From Neobacillus niacini (GTDB taxonomy: Bacteria; Bacillota; Bacilli; Bacillales; Cytobacillaceae): DNA of 64,000 nucleotides. The position numbers and the translations under genes were made by a program. The stretch is taken from NCBI RefSeq assembly GCF_030817595.1, contig NZ_JAUSZN010000001.1:2054001-2118000 (forward strand), in the 5' to 3' direction. Below are positions 25,089 through 35,109 of this stretch, in pieces (the stretch's first letter is position 1; each line of letters opens with the position of its first letter). The notes under the pieces were generated by a model. The model made no database searches and was not told the origin of the DNA. It worked only from the letters and a program-made list of their open reading frames with translations.

Positions 25089-25982
25089 CTATTCTCCCAA
25101 AATTCTTTTCATCATAACGTGGTGTTTCCGAACCTGTTCAACTGCATAACCAGGCACATCTTTCTTTGGACCTTCATACTCACTTACCATATAACCGTCC
25201 CAATTGTGCTCTATCAGTGTATTGATGATCTTTTCATATGGAATCGTCATCTCTTCGAAATCATCTGACATCTTTACGAATTTTGCATGGCAACAATATA
25301 CATAAGGCAGCAGCGGGATAATATCCTTTACGGGACTGTGATCACTTTCAGGCATGATAAACTCATTTGGCCCCCATTCACTGGCTGGTATAGTTTGTGT
25401 TGTAAAAACACCGAAGTCAATGTTTAGTCCAAAATATTTCGTTCCTGTCTCTTCAATGAACTCCACATAATCATCCACCATCATGGATTTTAGAAGCGTA
25501 GGAGCATGAATCTCCGGACACATGCGCACATTATACTTTTCTGCCATCGGTAGGGCCATTTTAATAAACTCTCTCCAATTTTCTACAGGAGTTAAATCAT
25601 TATTAATGACACCTAATTTGGTACGCAGAACGGTGAAACCGAGTCTGTTGGCTAGTTTGAAATCGCGAACCAGCATCTCATACGATTCCTCCGCAGTAAG
25701 ATGTCTTCCCTGATAGAGGCGGGAATCTACCCAATGTCCATATTCAACCGGTACAATATCATATTTTTCAATCAACCTGTCCCAATTCTCGAGCCATTCT
25801 TCACTAGGATTTGGATAGCCTTCAATATGTGAGTTTGCTAGGATTTCTAACCCCCTCGCACCCATATCATGCATTTCAGCAAACATATCTTCCAAACTCA
25901 TTGTGACACCATATTCACCAGCATAACTGTAAAGAGAAACTCCTCGTTTTGGCTTTATATTTATATCCACCTTATTAGTCAT
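25089..25982 (-). CDS. C-glycoside deglycosidase alpha-subunit-like TIM barrel, copy 1
   Basis: A 297-aa xylose-isomerase-like TIM barrel. Probable metal ligands and catalytic site: Glu157 and His159 (CPEIHAP), Asp189 (LNIDFGVF), His232 (YCCHAKF), Glu268 (MVSEYEG). Pairing with a DUF6379 subunit marks it as DgpC/CarC-like: the catalytic, metal-dependent subunit that breaks the sugar-aglycone C-C bond after C3 oxidation. ATG 25982 has an AGGAGAG ribosome site. It is first in its two-gene operon, whose promoter region carries a perfect cre box and the island's shared regulatory module. The nearly identical gene at 49730 arose by duplication. Confidence 0.82.
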   Translation of the reverse strand: MTNKVDINIKPKRGVSLYSYAGEYGVTMSLEDMFAEMHDMGARGLEILANSHIEGYPNPSEEWLENWDRLIEKYDIVPVEYGHWVDSRLYQGRHLTAEESYEMLVRDFKLANRLGFTVLRTKLGVINNDLTPVENWREFIKMALPMAEKYNVRMCPEIHAPTLLKSMMVDDYVEFIEETGTKYFGLNIDFGVFTTQTIPASEWGPNEFIMPESDHSPVKDIIPLLPYVYCCHAKFVKMSDDFEEMTIPYEKIINTLIEHNWDGYMVSEYEGPKKDVPGYAVEQVRKHHVMMKRILGE

Positions 25983-26021
25983 TTTCGACTTTCTCTCCTT
26001 TTACTATTAAATAAAAAACGC

Positions 26022-26035
26022 TGATTACGCTTACA
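26022..26035 (-). promoter_or_regulatory. cre box before deglycosidase pair 1
   Basis: TGATTACGCTTACA on the plus strand reads TGTAAGCGTAATCA on the minus strand, a full match to the cre consensus. It lies about 40 nt upstream of the start codon. Confidence 0.75.
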
Positions 26036-26067
26036 TTCTTAATAATAATCTAACTTTACAATTAATC

Positions 26068-26175
26068 ATTTCCTTTAATTAACTTAATAGATATAGATTC
26101 TTGTTACTTTTACCGCCATATATCTTTAATTATAAAAATAGGATAAAAATTAAAGGTTAATTTTTATCCTATTTT
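26068..26175 (-). promoter_or_regulatory. Island regulatory module 1: conserved block plus 19-bp dyad
   Basis: The block at 26068-26099 (minus: AATCTATATCTATTAAGTTA onward) also occurs before the genes at 50623 and 55614. Upstream, AAAATAGGATAAAAATTAA (26135-26153) and its exact complement (26157-26175) form a 19-bp dyad with a 3-nt spacer. The dyad centre is about 173 nt from the start codon, close to the other copies. The upstream AraC gene has its own terminator, so this is a probable operator. Confidence 0.6.
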
Positions 26176-26214
26176 ATTTTGTATTCGATAGATTGATCCT
26201 CAATAATAAAAAAA

Positions 26215-26241
26215 TGCCAAGCTTTTTAATAATGCTAGGCA
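26215..26241 (-). terminator. Terminator of the AraC gene at 26269
   Basis: TGCCAAGC and GCTAGGCA pair with one mismatch across an 11-nt loop, followed on the minus strand by seven T. Confidence 0.75.
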
Positions 26242-26268
26242 CCCTTAAAACTTCTTTTATTATCCACT

Positions 26269-27165
26269 CTAATGCAGTTCTCTGAATTTCACTGGCGTCA
26301 TACCTTCTTTTTTCTTAAATACCATCCCAAAATAGCTGACATCTTCATATCCGCACAATCTACTGATGTTCTTGATTTTCTCGTCCCTTTCTTGAATGAG
26401 TAAAGTTTTCGCCTGAGCTAAACGAACATCAGTAATATAGTCAAAAATAGAAAATCCATTTATTTTTTTAAATAACTGACAAAGATATTCTTTTGACAAA
26501 TCTACTATTTCTGCTAAATCAGATAACACAATAGGCTCTGTATAATGTTCGTTTATGTAGTCCATAACGAGATGTATTTTCTTATTCTGATTTTGAAAAG
26601 ACTTTTCATTTTGTATCGTGGTTGATTTTGCAATTTCCAATAAGATTTCATAAAGTACTTTTGAAAAATCATACATTTCTGTTGGGCTATTTCGTGTAAA
26701 TATTAAAAATAACTCTTCCATAAATTGTTCTATTTTTTCAATATCCTTTTGTTTATAAATACCTGATTGTTTAATTCCTATGTTTTCGAAAAAAACCTTT
26801 GTCCCATAGCCTGTAAAACACATGAAATGAACATCCCATTCGCTATTCACTCCGTAATATTTATGACCATCATCGGGAAAGAGTAACATCCCACTCCCTT
26901 CCTCCACCACGTACTGTTTATTGTCTATTTCTAGCACACCGCTTCCTTTGACAGCTTGAATCCACTGAAATAAAGGCAAGCCTGTTGGTCTGTTAATGTA
27001 TTCCTGCCTATGATCTAATCCTAGAGAATATAAAACAATAGGAAGTTTTATATTTTGTTCGGTATATTTTGTAAAAAAAACCTTTTTCATAGCTAAAAGA
27101 AGCACCATCTCTTTCTTAATATATTCATATCCATTTAAATATTTTAGGGTTTTTTCTGATCTCAT
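26269..27165 (-). CDS. AraC-family transcriptional regulator
   Basis: A 298-aa regulator with an N-terminal cupin arm (FQWIQAVKGSGVLEIDNKQYVV; FPDDGHKYYG) and a C-terminal pair of helix-turn-helices (IVLSDLAEIVDLSKEYLCQLFKK; KIKNISRLCGYEDVSYFGMVFKK). The start is uncertain: ATG 27165 has no clear ribosome site, and ATG 27108 or 27090 would still keep the whole cupin. It is divergent from the GH35-like gene at 27215 with only about 50 nt between them. By the usual arrangement it senses a sugar and activates that gene. It differs from the GH39-fused AraC proteins of this island. Confidence 0.85.
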   Translation of the reverse strand: MRSEKTLKYLNGYEYIKKEMVLLLAMKKVFFTKYTEQNIKLPIVLYSLGLDHRQEYINRPTGLPLFQWIQAVKGSGVLEIDNKQYVVEEGSGMLLFPDDGHKYYGVNSEWDVHFMCFTGYGTKVFFENIGIKQSGIYKQKDIEKIEQFMEELFLIFTRNSPTEMYDFSKVLYEILLEIAKSTTIQNEKSFQNQNKKIHLVMDYINEHYTEPIVLSDLAEIVDLSKEYLCQLFKKINGFSIFDYITDVRLAQAKTLLIQERDEKIKNISRLCGYEDVSYFGMVFKKKEGMTPVKFRELH

Positions 27166-27214
27166 AATTTATTATCATATTAATATAGTCTTATTATGAA
27201 AGGATGCTTATATA

Positions 27215-28756
27215 ATGTCAACTTTGCCTCATATTAAAAGGAACAATGCTATTCCAACTTTATACGTTCATGATGAACCCTTTATTGCTTTAGCGGGGGA
27301 AATCCGTAATTCCAGTGCCTCTAGCCTCGAATATATGAAAAAAAACGTTTGGCCAAATATAAAAACATTAAACATGAATTCCGTTATTGTCCCTGTTTAC
27401 TGGGAATTACTCGAACCTGAAGAAAATCAATTCGACTTTAGCCTCGTTGAAGGACTGATCAACCAAGCGCGTGAAAATAACATGCATCTTATTTTCCTCT
27501 GGTTTGGCTTATGGAAAAATTCAGAATCTAAATATGTGCCACACTGGATGAAACAAGATACAAAAACTTATTTCCGTGCCTGTAAAGCAACCGGAGAAGC
27601 CATAAATACCATATCTCCATTATGTGAAGCTGCAGTTGAGAAGGATGCAAATGCTTTTTACCATTTAATGAATTTTATCAAATCTATTGATTCAGAAGAA
27701 AATACTGTTATTGTGATGCAGGTTGAAAATGAAATTGGACTTTTAGGTACTGACCGGGATTATTCTGTTATTGCAAATGAAGCTTTTTCTCAAGAAATTC
27801 CTAGAATCGTCGCGGAAGAATTCCAAGTTTCTGGAACATGGGAAGAAGCATTTGGCTATGATGCAGCAGAATACTTTATGGCCTATTATTTTGCATCTAC
27901 AGTAGAAAAAATTACTCAGACTGGACAAAACGCTTATCCACTTCCTTGCTACGCCAATGCATGGTTGGAACAATTCCCGTGGCGTGCTGGAACCTATCCA
28001 AGCGGCGGTCCTGTAATGAAGATGCAAAAAATGTGGAATTTAATGGCTCCTTCTCTATTTTGTCTAGCACCGGATATTTATGTTCCATACGTTCCTGATG
28101 TGCTGGATCAATATAGTCAGAACAGCAATCCACTATTCATTCCGGAAGTCCGCAAAGATGCGGTATCGGCTACCTATGCTTTTTATGCTGTAGGAGGATG
28201 TAACGCGATTTGTTATTCACCATTCGGCATTGAAGAACTCTTGATGAATCCGGAAAGTATTGACAAACCACCATTAGAATTAATGATGGCTTTGAATATT
28301 GACCCGTCAGCATTTGAAATTGAAGGCAGCGCAGCATATCTTGCCAAGAGCTATTCCATTATCGAAAATATCAAGCCGCTTTATTATAAATATAGAAACT
28401 CTAATCATTTACAGAGCTTTGTAAAGAGAAATGAACATGACTTTGGTAAACTCCTTCATTTTGACAAATATGATATTCTAGTATCTTACTTGCCGAAAGC
28501 ACCCTATAAGCCAACTTCTGGCGGTATGATTTTTGAAGTTTCAGAAAATGAATTCTTTGTTATTGGAACGATGATGAAAGTTCAATTCTTTTCAAAACCA
28601 GGAAAAAATACACACGTTGATTTACTACGATATGAAGAAGGCGAATTTGTTAACGGAGAATGGAAAGCGGGACGTGTCTTAAACGGTGACGAAAAAATGA
28701 TGATACAATTAAAAGATTTGCCATCAACTTATAAGATTCAGGTTTATGAATATTAA
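27215..28756 (+). CDS. GH35-type beta-galactosidase-like enzyme with DUF5597 C-terminal domain
   Basis: A 513-aa cytoplasmic glycosidase. The TIM-barrel domain has the clan GH-A residues: acid/base Glu in VIVMQVENEIG (about 174) and a likely nucleophile Glu in PLFIPEVR (about 311). N-terminal motifs PFIALAGEIRNSSA and NSVIVPVYWELLEPEENQFDF are typical of GH35/42. The C-terminal 150 residues fit the DUF5597 beta domain attached to many GH35-like enzymes. It probably removes beta-galactosyl or related residues from plant glycosides. It is divergent from an AraC regulator and followed by a strong terminator; one of the few plus-strand genes of the island. Confidence 0.85.
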   Translation: MSTLPHIKRNNAIPTLYVHDEPFIALAGEIRNSSASSLEYMKKNVWPNIKTLNMNSVIVPVYWELLEPEENQFDFSLVEGLINQARENNMHLIFLWFGLWKNSESKYVPHWMKQDTKTYFRACKATGEAINTISPLCEAAVEKDANAFYHLMNFIKSIDSEENTVIVMQVENEIGLLGTDRDYSVIANEAFSQEIPRIVAEEFQVSGTWEEAFGYDAAEYFMAYYFASTVEKITQTGQNAYPLPCYANAWLEQFPWRAGTYPSGGPVMKMQKMWNLMAPSLFCLAPDIYVPYVPDVLDQYSQNSNPLFIPEVRKDAVSATYAFYAVGGCNAICYSPFGIEELLMNPESIDKPPLELMMALNIDPSAFEIEGSAAYLAKSYSIIENIKPLYYKYRNSNHLQSFVKRNEHDFGKLLHFDKYDILVSYLPKAPYKPTSGGMIFEVSENEFFVIGTMMKVQFFSKPGKNTHVDLLRYEEGEFVNGEWKAGRVLNGDEKMMIQLKDLPSTYKIQVYEY

Positions 28757-28767
28757 TAAATAATATA

Positions 28768-28816
28768 TTAGTCAATATTTACAAGGATTTCACAATATCT
28801 TGTAAGTATTGGCTAA
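28768..28816 (+). terminator. Terminator after the GH35-like gene
   Basis: A long imperfect stem (TTAGTCAATATTTACAAGG against CTTGTAAGTATTGGCTAA, with G-T wobbles) is followed by TTTTTA. It starts 11 nt after the stop codon. Confidence 0.75.
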
Positions 28817-28845
28817 TTTTTATGGAAAAAACCTGCGATTTATAA

Positions 28846-28859
28846 CGATATCGTTTACA
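28846..28859 (+). promoter_or_regulatory. cre-like box before AraC-GH39 regulator
   Basis: CGATATCGTTTACA (reverse TGTAAACGATATCG) matches 13 of 14 cre positions and overlaps the palindrome AACGATATCGTT. It lies about 80 nt upstream of the start. Confidence 0.45.
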
Positions 28860-28937
28860 TTTCTGAATTATCTGATATATTAAAACTATTTAGTGTTTTA
28901 TTAATCTTTGGATATTTCAAAAAGAGGTGCAATGTAT

Positions 28938-31373
28938 GTGATAAAAAATCAAATATATTATGGTAATTCAATCAACATTTTTTTGATTAATTTACAGAAT
29001 AATCTCCCAATGAAAAGAGATTTCTGCAATTTTTTTCTAGTCTTAAAAGGCAATATCTCAATTACCATTAAATCAAAAACATATGATTTTAGTGAAAATG
29101 ATATCTTTATGGTTTCACCGAATGATGCATACCAAGTTTTAAGTCAAAATAATAACTTAATCCTAATTTTAGAAATCAATTTAGATTTTTTAATCAGCCA
29201 AATAGGAGATTTTAATTTAACAGAATTTAATTCGAAAACTGGTGAATTAAGGGATTTAGATTTACTTAAAAAGACGTTCGCAGAACTTGCAAAGAGCTTT
29301 TTCAGTCATCAAAGTAGCGCAAATCTACTTTTTATTTCCAGCATATATAAATTTTTATATATCATACATAATATAAAGTCTATGGCCAAATTATCTGAAG
29401 AAACAGATGAACATTCAAATGAAATTTATCAATCACGTGTAAATGAAATTAAACAATATATTCATCAAAACTACAATAAACCGATATCTCTAAGCAAATT
29501 AGCAGACAAATTATATTTGACTCCTCAGTATACTTCGAAATTTATTAAACAGCATTTAGATATGAATTTTACTGACTATGTTAACTTGGTTAGGTTAAAT
29601 CAAGCGGTAGAAGAATTATTATATACAAATAACTCTGTTACACAGATTGCACTTAATCATGGTTTCCCAAATTTAACAAGTTTTTATAAAGCTTTCCGAG
29701 ATAAGTATAAGGAAACACCTATAAATTATCGAAAACATTACTTATCTAGTATTGATTCTAATTCGATTGACGATTTCGATTACAGTTATAAGGTTACAGA
29801 AGATGATCATAAGGAAGCTTCAAAACAGTTGGAAAATATTATTAATAATCATCATAATCATGCTATCTTGTCATCAAATTTAGAAATTTTACCGCGTAAT
29901 AATATTATTGTGGACGCTTCTACATCTACTCCATTAAAAATGGTTTGCTTTGAATTGATCAATTTAGGATTTGCATCAAATATTTTGTCCCATGATTTCC
30001 AGAAACAATTAGCAATCGTTCAAAAAGAATTAAACTTTAAATATGCAAGATTTCAAGGCATTATCACGCCAGATATTATTGATAAAATACCAAATACAAA
30101 TTCTTACAATTTTTCAATAGCCAACAGAATTATCGATTATCTATATTCAATAAAGTTAATCCCTTTCATTGATTTCGGCACTCAACCTAGAAAAATTAAT
30201 GTAAACAGTAGTGAATATGCCTATTATTCAGACAACCAATCACATTTCCAAACCTTAGATGAATGGAAGGAATTCTTGCAAAGTTTTATTCATCATTGTG
30301 TAAATAGATATGGAATCGCAGAAGTTGAAAAATGGAGATTCGAACTTTGGTTACCTCACGGGAGTAAACTCGAATATCCAATAGAGGGAGTTAAATGGTA
30401 TAGGGAACATTATAAAATCATGTACCAAACAATCAAGAGGTTACTACCCAATACGCAGGTTGGTGGATTTGGCTACAATATCTCCGCAACTGAAAATATC
30501 CTCTATGACGTTATTTCTCATGAAGAGATTACTCTTGATTTTATAACAATCGCTTGCTTTCATACTGAAATACCAAGACAAGAACATCTTAGTACCCCTT
30601 ACTTTACGACAAATAGTGAATTTTTGAAGCAAAGGATAACAAATATCCTAAATCAATTTAATAAATTGGAGATTCCAATTTTTGTTACTGAATGGAATTT
30701 TGGTTATACATCAAGAAATTTTGTTAACGATTCAATCTTCAAAGCATTGTTTATCACTAAAAACATCTTGGAAAATACAGATAATATTGACGCAATCGGG
30801 TATTGGTTTTTGTCTGATCTAACAATTGAATATAAAGACACTAACAATATACTATTTGGCGGGAACGGCCTACTCTCTGTTGACGGTCTAAAAAAACCAG
30901 CTTACTTTGCTTATCAATTTCTATCACATATTGGTAATCAATTGATACACAAAGGTGATGGCTATATTATAACGACTGATTCCCGAAATAGTTATCAAAT
31001 TTTACTTTACAACTACAGTCACCCTTCAGATTTCTTCTGCCTAAAATTTGATTCTGAAATAAATTCCAAAAATGTTAATGGAATTTTTGATCATACCCAC
31101 TCCAAAGAATTCTCAATTGAGTTGATAAACATTCCAAAAGGGAATTATAGAATCAAATCATACAAACTTAATAAAGAGTACGGCAGCATTTTAGATAATT
31201 GGATAAAAATAGGACAGACACAACACATTACACCAAGCGAGATTGAATATTTTAATAATATTACAATACCTTCCCAAAACATCTACTACACAACCAGTGA
31301 CACTTCACTTCATATTCAAGAGATATTGAATATTAATGAAGTACAGTTAATCACAATAAAACTAGAAATTTAG
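28938..31373 (+). CDS. AraC regulator fused to a GH39-like (catalytically altered) domain
   Basis: An 811-aa fusion. Residues 1-110 are a cupin-like sensor and about 185-280 the AraC double helix-turn-helix (ISLSKLADKLYLTPQYTSKFI; SVTQIALNHGFPNLTSFYKAF). From about 325 to the end it follows GH39 beta-xylosidase throughout, including GYWFLSD, the GNGLLSVDGLKKPAY stretch and the GSILDNWIKIG tail. The nucleophile Glu is kept (TEWN, Glu585), but the acid/base motif WNE is WLP (Leu472, Pro473), so hydrolysis is unlikely and sugar sensing more so. The start is GTG 28938, 8 nt after AAGAGGTG; ATG 28932 is the alternative. It is monocistronic. Confidence 0.85.
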   Translation: MIKNQIYYGNSINIFLINLQNNLPMKRDFCNFFLVLKGNISITIKSKTYDFSENDIFMVSPNDAYQVLSQNNNLILILEINLDFLISQIGDFNLTEFNSKTGELRDLDLLKKTFAELAKSFFSHQSSANLLFISSIYKFLYIIHNIKSMAKLSEETDEHSNEIYQSRVNEIKQYIHQNYNKPISLSKLADKLYLTPQYTSKFIKQHLDMNFTDYVNLVRLNQAVEELLYTNNSVTQIALNHGFPNLTSFYKAFRDKYKETPINYRKHYLSSIDSNSIDDFDYSYKVTEDDHKEASKQLENIINNHHNHAILSSNLEILPRNNIIVDASTSTPLKMVCFELINLGFASNILSHDFQKQLAIVQKELNFKYARFQGIITPDIIDKIPNTNSYNFSIANRIIDYLYSIKLIPFIDFGTQPRKINVNSSEYAYYSDNQSHFQTLDEWKEFLQSFIHHCVNRYGIAEVEKWRFELWLPHGSKLEYPIEGVKWYREHYKIMYQTIKRLLPNTQVGGFGYNISATENILYDVISHEEITLDFITIACFHTEIPRQEHLSTPYFTTNSEFLKQRITNILNQFNKLEIPIFVTEWNFGYTSRNFVNDSIFKALFITKNILENTDNIDAIGYWFLSDLTIEYKDTNNILFGGNGLLSVDGLKKPAYFAYQFLSHIGNQLIHKGDGYIITTDSRNSYQILLYNYSHPSDFFCLKFDSEINSKNVNGIFDHTHSKEFSIELINIPKGNYRIKSYKLNKEYGSILDNWIKIGQTQHITPSEIEYFNNITIPSQNIYYTTSDTSLHIQEILNINEVQLITIKLEI

Positions 31374-31405
31374 AAATCAATAAACAGTTTTCAAATACAA
31401 AAAAT

Positions 31406-31434
31406 GGGTGTCCTAAAAAAATTTTGGGACACCC
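31406..31434. terminator. Bidirectional terminator between convergent genes
   Basis: GGGTGTCC and GGGACACCC, extended by an A/T-rich inner part, form a strong hairpin with T-rich sequence on both exits. It separates the plus-strand AraC-GH39 gene from the long minus-strand operon ending at 31481. Confidence 0.85.
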
Positions 31435-31480
31435 TCATGGTTTTATTTAATTAATGCAGAATCATTCTCTTTCAGATTTA

Positions 31481-32431
31481 CTAGATATTAGCATTTATAC
31501 TTTCGCCATATTCTAACCATTCTACTTCCTCATGTGTGAGGATAATCTTTGAACCTTCATAGCAAGATAATAATTCTTCTTCGTTTTGTGGCCCAATCAC
31601 AGCACAAGTAGGAAATGGTTGGTTAAGAACATAAGCAAGGGCAATTTTGATTGTAGAAACACCTTTTTCTTCTGCTAATTGTTCTGCTCGGTGATAGCGT
31701 TCCCAATTGGCATCAGTATAAAAGGCACGCACTAAATCCTTATTGCTAAGGTCTTCTGGCGTAAAGCGACCTGTGAAAAAACCTCTTGCTTGTGAAGACC
31801 AAGATAAAAGTGGAAGTTGCGTCTTTTCATGCCAAGAACAATATTCTGCATTAGCGGAAATACTTCCTGGAAAATACGGTTCTTGCGCTTTTGCCAGGCT
31901 TAGGTTTGGACTATTGAACGTAAAGCCAATTTTTCCGTTCATCGCTGCATAATCATTTGCTTCTTGAATTCTTTCTGTAGTCCAGTTCGAAACACCTATT
32001 GCCTTAATTCGACCAGCATCGATATGCTCGTTCAATACATCAATGATTGTACTAACAGGTACATCTGGATCATCCCGGTGCAAAGCATACAAATCAATAT
32101 AATCGGTTTTTAGACGTTTTAAGCTTTCTGTTAGATCGGCCGTAATGCATTCTCGATTTACACGTCGTGGAATGTGTGGGAAAGGATGTGCTCCTTTTGT
32201 CAGGATAATAACATCTTTACGATTATTTCGCTCCTCTAGCCACATGCCAATGGCCACTTCACTTTCGCCTCTCATATACCCAAATGCGGTGTCAATGGTG
32301 TTACCGCCTATTGCAATGAATCGGTCGAGTACTGAACGGACTGTTTCATAGATATCTGGTCTAAAATAGTCGGACCCTTGGATTAAAGAGGAAATCGGTT
32401 TATCAAACCCTTTAATATTGATCATTTTCAT
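31481..32431 (-). CDS. Aldo/keto reductase
   Basis: A 316-aa NADPH-dependent oxidoreductase with an (alpha/beta)8 barrel. Family marks are NTIDTAFGYMRGESE with the catalytic Asp and Tyr, ILTKGAHP with Lys and His, and YIDLYALHRDDP. The true start is ATG 32431 with AAGGAGG; the open frame upstream runs into the next gene. It is the last gene of the operon starting near 44305, following a Gfo/Idh gene by 16 nt. In this setting a likely role is reducing a keto-sugar or aldehyde released by the oxidative glycoside cleavage steps. Confidence 0.88.
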   Translation of the reverse strand: MKMINIKGFDKPISSLIQGSDYFRPDIYETVRSVLDRFIAIGGNTIDTAFGYMRGESEVAIGMWLEERNNRKDVIILTKGAHPFPHIPRRVNRECITADLTESLKRLKTDYIDLYALHRDDPDVPVSTIIDVLNEHIDAGRIKAIGVSNWTTERIQEANDYAAMNGKIGFTFNSPNLSLAKAQEPYFPGSISANAEYCSWHEKTQLPLLSWSSQARGFFTGRFTPEDLSNKDLVRAFYTDANWERYHRAEQLAEEKGVSTIKIALAYVLNQPFPTCAVIGPQNEEELLSCYEGSKIILTHEEVEWLEYGESINANI

Positions 32432-32447
32432 CAAAAAAACCTCCTTT

Positions 32448-33455
32448 TTATAGTTCAACCCGACGGCGTTCTCTGGCAGATTGCAGACAAGCATCGATGA
32501 CTTTCATGTTTAAGACTGAATCTGCCGCCGGATATGGAAGTCGTTCTCCAAATAAGATACTATTTCCAATAGCATCCATCTGCAAAGCAAATTCGTTCAC
32601 ATATGGCACAGTAACTTCTCTTCTTATATCATTTCTACCATCCAATGTGATAACGAAGAAGTTGTCCGCATTGTTCTGCATGGTTATAAATGCCGAAGGT
32701 ACTTCAATACGTCCATCAGAGCCGATGATTTCTAGGGTGTTCCGACCGGCAGCCCACAAGCCACAGTCAAAACTTAAAGCCACCCCATGGTCAAACTCTA
32801 AGATTCCAGCAACCATCATATCTACATTTTCGTGTTCCTCAGATAATAATGCATGAACAGTAACTGCCTGTGGCTCTTGTCCTAGCAGCATTCGTGCTGC
32901 GGTGATTGGGTATACTCCTATATCATAAATAGAGCCCCCTCCTTCTTTATAACGGAAATTACCTGCTGCCCTTGCAAAGGGATTATTATAAGTAAATGTT
33001 CCACGGATACCGCGAATTTCTCCAATTTCACCGGATTCGATGATTTCACGGATCATCTTGTAACGCGGGTGGTAGCGGTACATAAAGCCTTCTGTTAGAA
33101 CGACACCTGCTTGGTTACAGGCTTCAACCATTTCTTTGGCCTCATTTTCATAAAGTGCTAATGGTTTTTCACATAACACATGCTTACCTGCGGATGCGGA
33201 TTTAATTGTCCATTCCTTGTGTAAGTAATTAGGCAGCGGAATGTAAACGGCATCAATTGTGTCGTCGGAAAGTAACTCCTCATAGCTTCCATACGTCACT
33301 GGAATATCGAATTCCTCCGCTGTTTCTTTCGCTTTTGCTATACTCCTACTCGCAATGGCAGCAACTTCCCCTGTTTCTGATTGTTTAATAGCTGGAATTA
33401 TAGCTCGCTTCGCAATGCTAGCACTTCCTAAAATACCCCAACGAATTTTTTCCAC
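32448..33455 (-). CDS. Gfo/Idh/MocA-family oxidoreductase
   Basis: A 335-aa NAD(P)-dependent dehydrogenase. The N-terminal Rossmann motif is RWGILGSASIAKRAIIPA; the family's lysine lies in VLCEKPLAL (about 95); the C-terminal domain has FRYKEGGGSIYDIGVYPI with the catalytic Asp. The start is GTG 33455 with AGAGGTG upstream. This subgroup resembles glucose-fructose oxidoreductase-type and dihydrodiol-type dehydrogenases. With the GMC oxidase and several TIM barrels in the same operon, it probably oxidises or reduces a sugar at C3. Confidence 0.88.
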   Translation of the reverse strand: MEKIRWGILGSASIAKRAIIPAIKQSETGEVAAIASRSIAKAKETAEEFDIPVTYGSYEELLSDDTIDAVYIPLPNYLHKEWTIKSASAGKHVLCEKPLALYENEAKEMVEACNQAGVVLTEGFMYRYHPRYKMIREIIESGEIGEIRGIRGTFTYNNPFARAAGNFRYKEGGGSIYDIGVYPITAARMLLGQEPQAVTVHALLSEEHENVDMMVAGILEFDHGVALSFDCGLWAAGRNTLEIIGSDGRIEVPSAFITMQNNADNFFVITLDGRNDIRREVTVPYVNEFALQMDAIGNSILFGERLPYPAADSVLNMKVIDACLQSARERRRVEL

Positions 33456-33540
33456 TGATTGATCACCTCTTAAATTATTGATTCGCATGATATTAATCTA
33501 CCAATATTGAAATTTCTAAAATTAAATTTGCATGTATGAA

Positions 33541-35058
33541 TTATTTTTTAGCAATCATTGTGCCTTTTTTTGTATTGTTTTTTTGGGTTTCAAAGATATA
33601 ATCCGCAGTACGAATTGCAAAAGCAACTGTTGTTAATGTAGGATTTGCCCTTCCAACGGTCGGTAAAACACTATTGTCAGCAACGAAAAGTCCTTCGACA
33701 CCGTGAATTTGACCGTAACAATTTGTGGCTGAAGTTGCAGGATCTTCACCCATACGGCACGTTCCAGTTTCGTGATAATCACTTCCAATTGGCATTAGAT
33801 ATACGGAAGGATCATTATCTCCAGCAACCTTACGGAGAATTTCACGGCATGAATCTATCATTTGCTGAATAACCATTTGATCATTGTCACTATAAGAAAA
33901 ATCAATATTTAGCATCGGAACCCCAAACTCGTCCTTCCGAGCAGGATCAAGAGAAATCTGATTTTCAAACCGCGACTCTACCTTCCCGTAGCCGCCGATA
34001 TTAATTCTTACTTCTTCTTGGAAAGGCCTTTCCTGTTCCTGTGTGTGCCACGTTAGTGGATCAAGCATCGCTAGCATATATGGACAATGCTCTCCTTGTG
34101 GAATGAATACTCCCAAAGCCCCCAGAGGCTCGGGGAATTTCTTTCGCGGCACCGTGGTTGAGGCACGAACTCCTGAATGATTAGCTAGGTAATGACCAAT
34201 CGCATCGCCTTTAATCCCCGAGTTCAATAATATTCGCGGTGTCTCAAACGTGCTTGCCGACAGTACAACATTTTTAGCCTTAATCGTATATGATTTCTTT
34301 TCCGGCGTCATCACTCGAAGCCCTTGCACACTTCCTCCTTCAGCATACACCTCTACTGCTTTAGCTCTTACGGCAAGATCGAAGGATCGCTTCATCGCTC
34401 TTGCAAGGAATGAAATGGAACTAAAAAACACATTCGAATGAATTTCACCTTGATACGTTGCTTGAAGGTCAGCCGCCATCGGAATATAGGTAGAATCAGT
34501 AAAACCGGCCTCGTGCAGCCGCCCAATCATTGTTTCTGTAATGGGAGATCCCTTAAAAAATGACTGGGAAACATTCATGGCTTTCTCTGCGATGCTGTAA
34601 TAATCATTCATTTCCTTTAAGGACACCGGCCATGTCGCCATTTCTACCGAGTCCATCCTCGGGGATATTTGTGTCCAAAACAAAGTTCTTCCACCTAATG
34701 CATTAACTTCGATTGCTTCCGGTAAATTGGAAGAGTATTTCGAAGAATAGCTTGTGTAGTTTGGATTATATAAATATTCAGGAAAACGATCCGCTGGAAT
34801 GGTCGGTAAATTTCGCACATGAGTTGGGGCCAACAGGTCACCTGCCTCAATCATACCAATCCTCATGCCTTCGTCTGCCCATTTTTCACATAGTCTCCAA
34901 AGGACAGCCCCTCCTCCTGCACCAGAACCGACAATGATCACATCATATTCTTTATTACTCATTTCCTCCAGCGTTACAGTTGGAATCCAGTGGTTCATTG
35001 TTTTAGGAGGATGGCCAACTGGAAAAAATGGCATATTTGGCAGGGAATTCATATTCAT
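33541..35058 (-). CDS. GMC-family FAD oxidoreductase (pyranose/C-glycoside 3-oxidase-like)
   Basis: A 505-aa flavoprotein. It has the N-terminal ADP-binding motif DVIIVGSGAGGGAVLWRL (about 35-55), an FAD-contacting EAGD, and the C-terminal GMC part with HETGTCRMGEDP (active-site His) and GLFVADNSVLPTVGRANPT (second active-site residue Asn). Bacterial relatives include pyranose oxidases and the CarA-type C-glycoside 3-oxidases that make the 3-oxo substrate for CarB/CarC deglycosidases, which fits this island. I chose ATG 35058, 10 nt after AGGAG; GTG 35067 overlaps the ribosome site. There is no Tat signal, so it is cytoplasmic. Substrate by inference. Confidence 0.85.
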   Translation of the reverse strand: MNMNSLPNMPFFPVGHPPKTMNHWIPTVTLEEMSNKEYDVIIVGSGAGGGAVLWRLCEKWADEGMRIGMIEAGDLLAPTHVRNLPTIPADRFPEYLYNPNYTSYSSKYSSNLPEAIEVNALGGRTLFWTQISPRMDSVEMATWPVSLKEMNDYYSIAEKAMNVSQSFFKGSPITETMIGRLHEAGFTDSTYIPMAADLQATYQGEIHSNVFFSSISFLARAMKRSFDLAVRAKAVEVYAEGGSVQGLRVMTPEKKSYTIKAKNVVLSASTFETPRILLNSGIKGDAIGHYLANHSGVRASTTVPRKKFPEPLGALGVFIPQGEHCPYMLAMLDPLTWHTQEQERPFQEEVRINIGGYGKVESRFENQISLDPARKDEFGVPMLNIDFSYSDNDQMVIQQMIDSCREILRKVAGDNDPSVYLMPIGSDYHETGTCRMGEDPATSATNCYGQIHGVEGLFVADNSVLPTVGRANPTLTTVAFAIRTADYIFETQKNNTKKGTMIAKK

Positions 35059-35109
35059 CTTAATCACTCTCCTACGTTTAGTATTGTCAAAATTTTTTAT
35101 TGTAAAAGA

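Noticed and set aside
26135..26175. Dyad upstream of the deglycosidase operon as a terminator of the AraC gene
   Set aside because: The AraC gene already has a terminator at 26215-26241, and the dyad recurs at a constant distance from four start codons.
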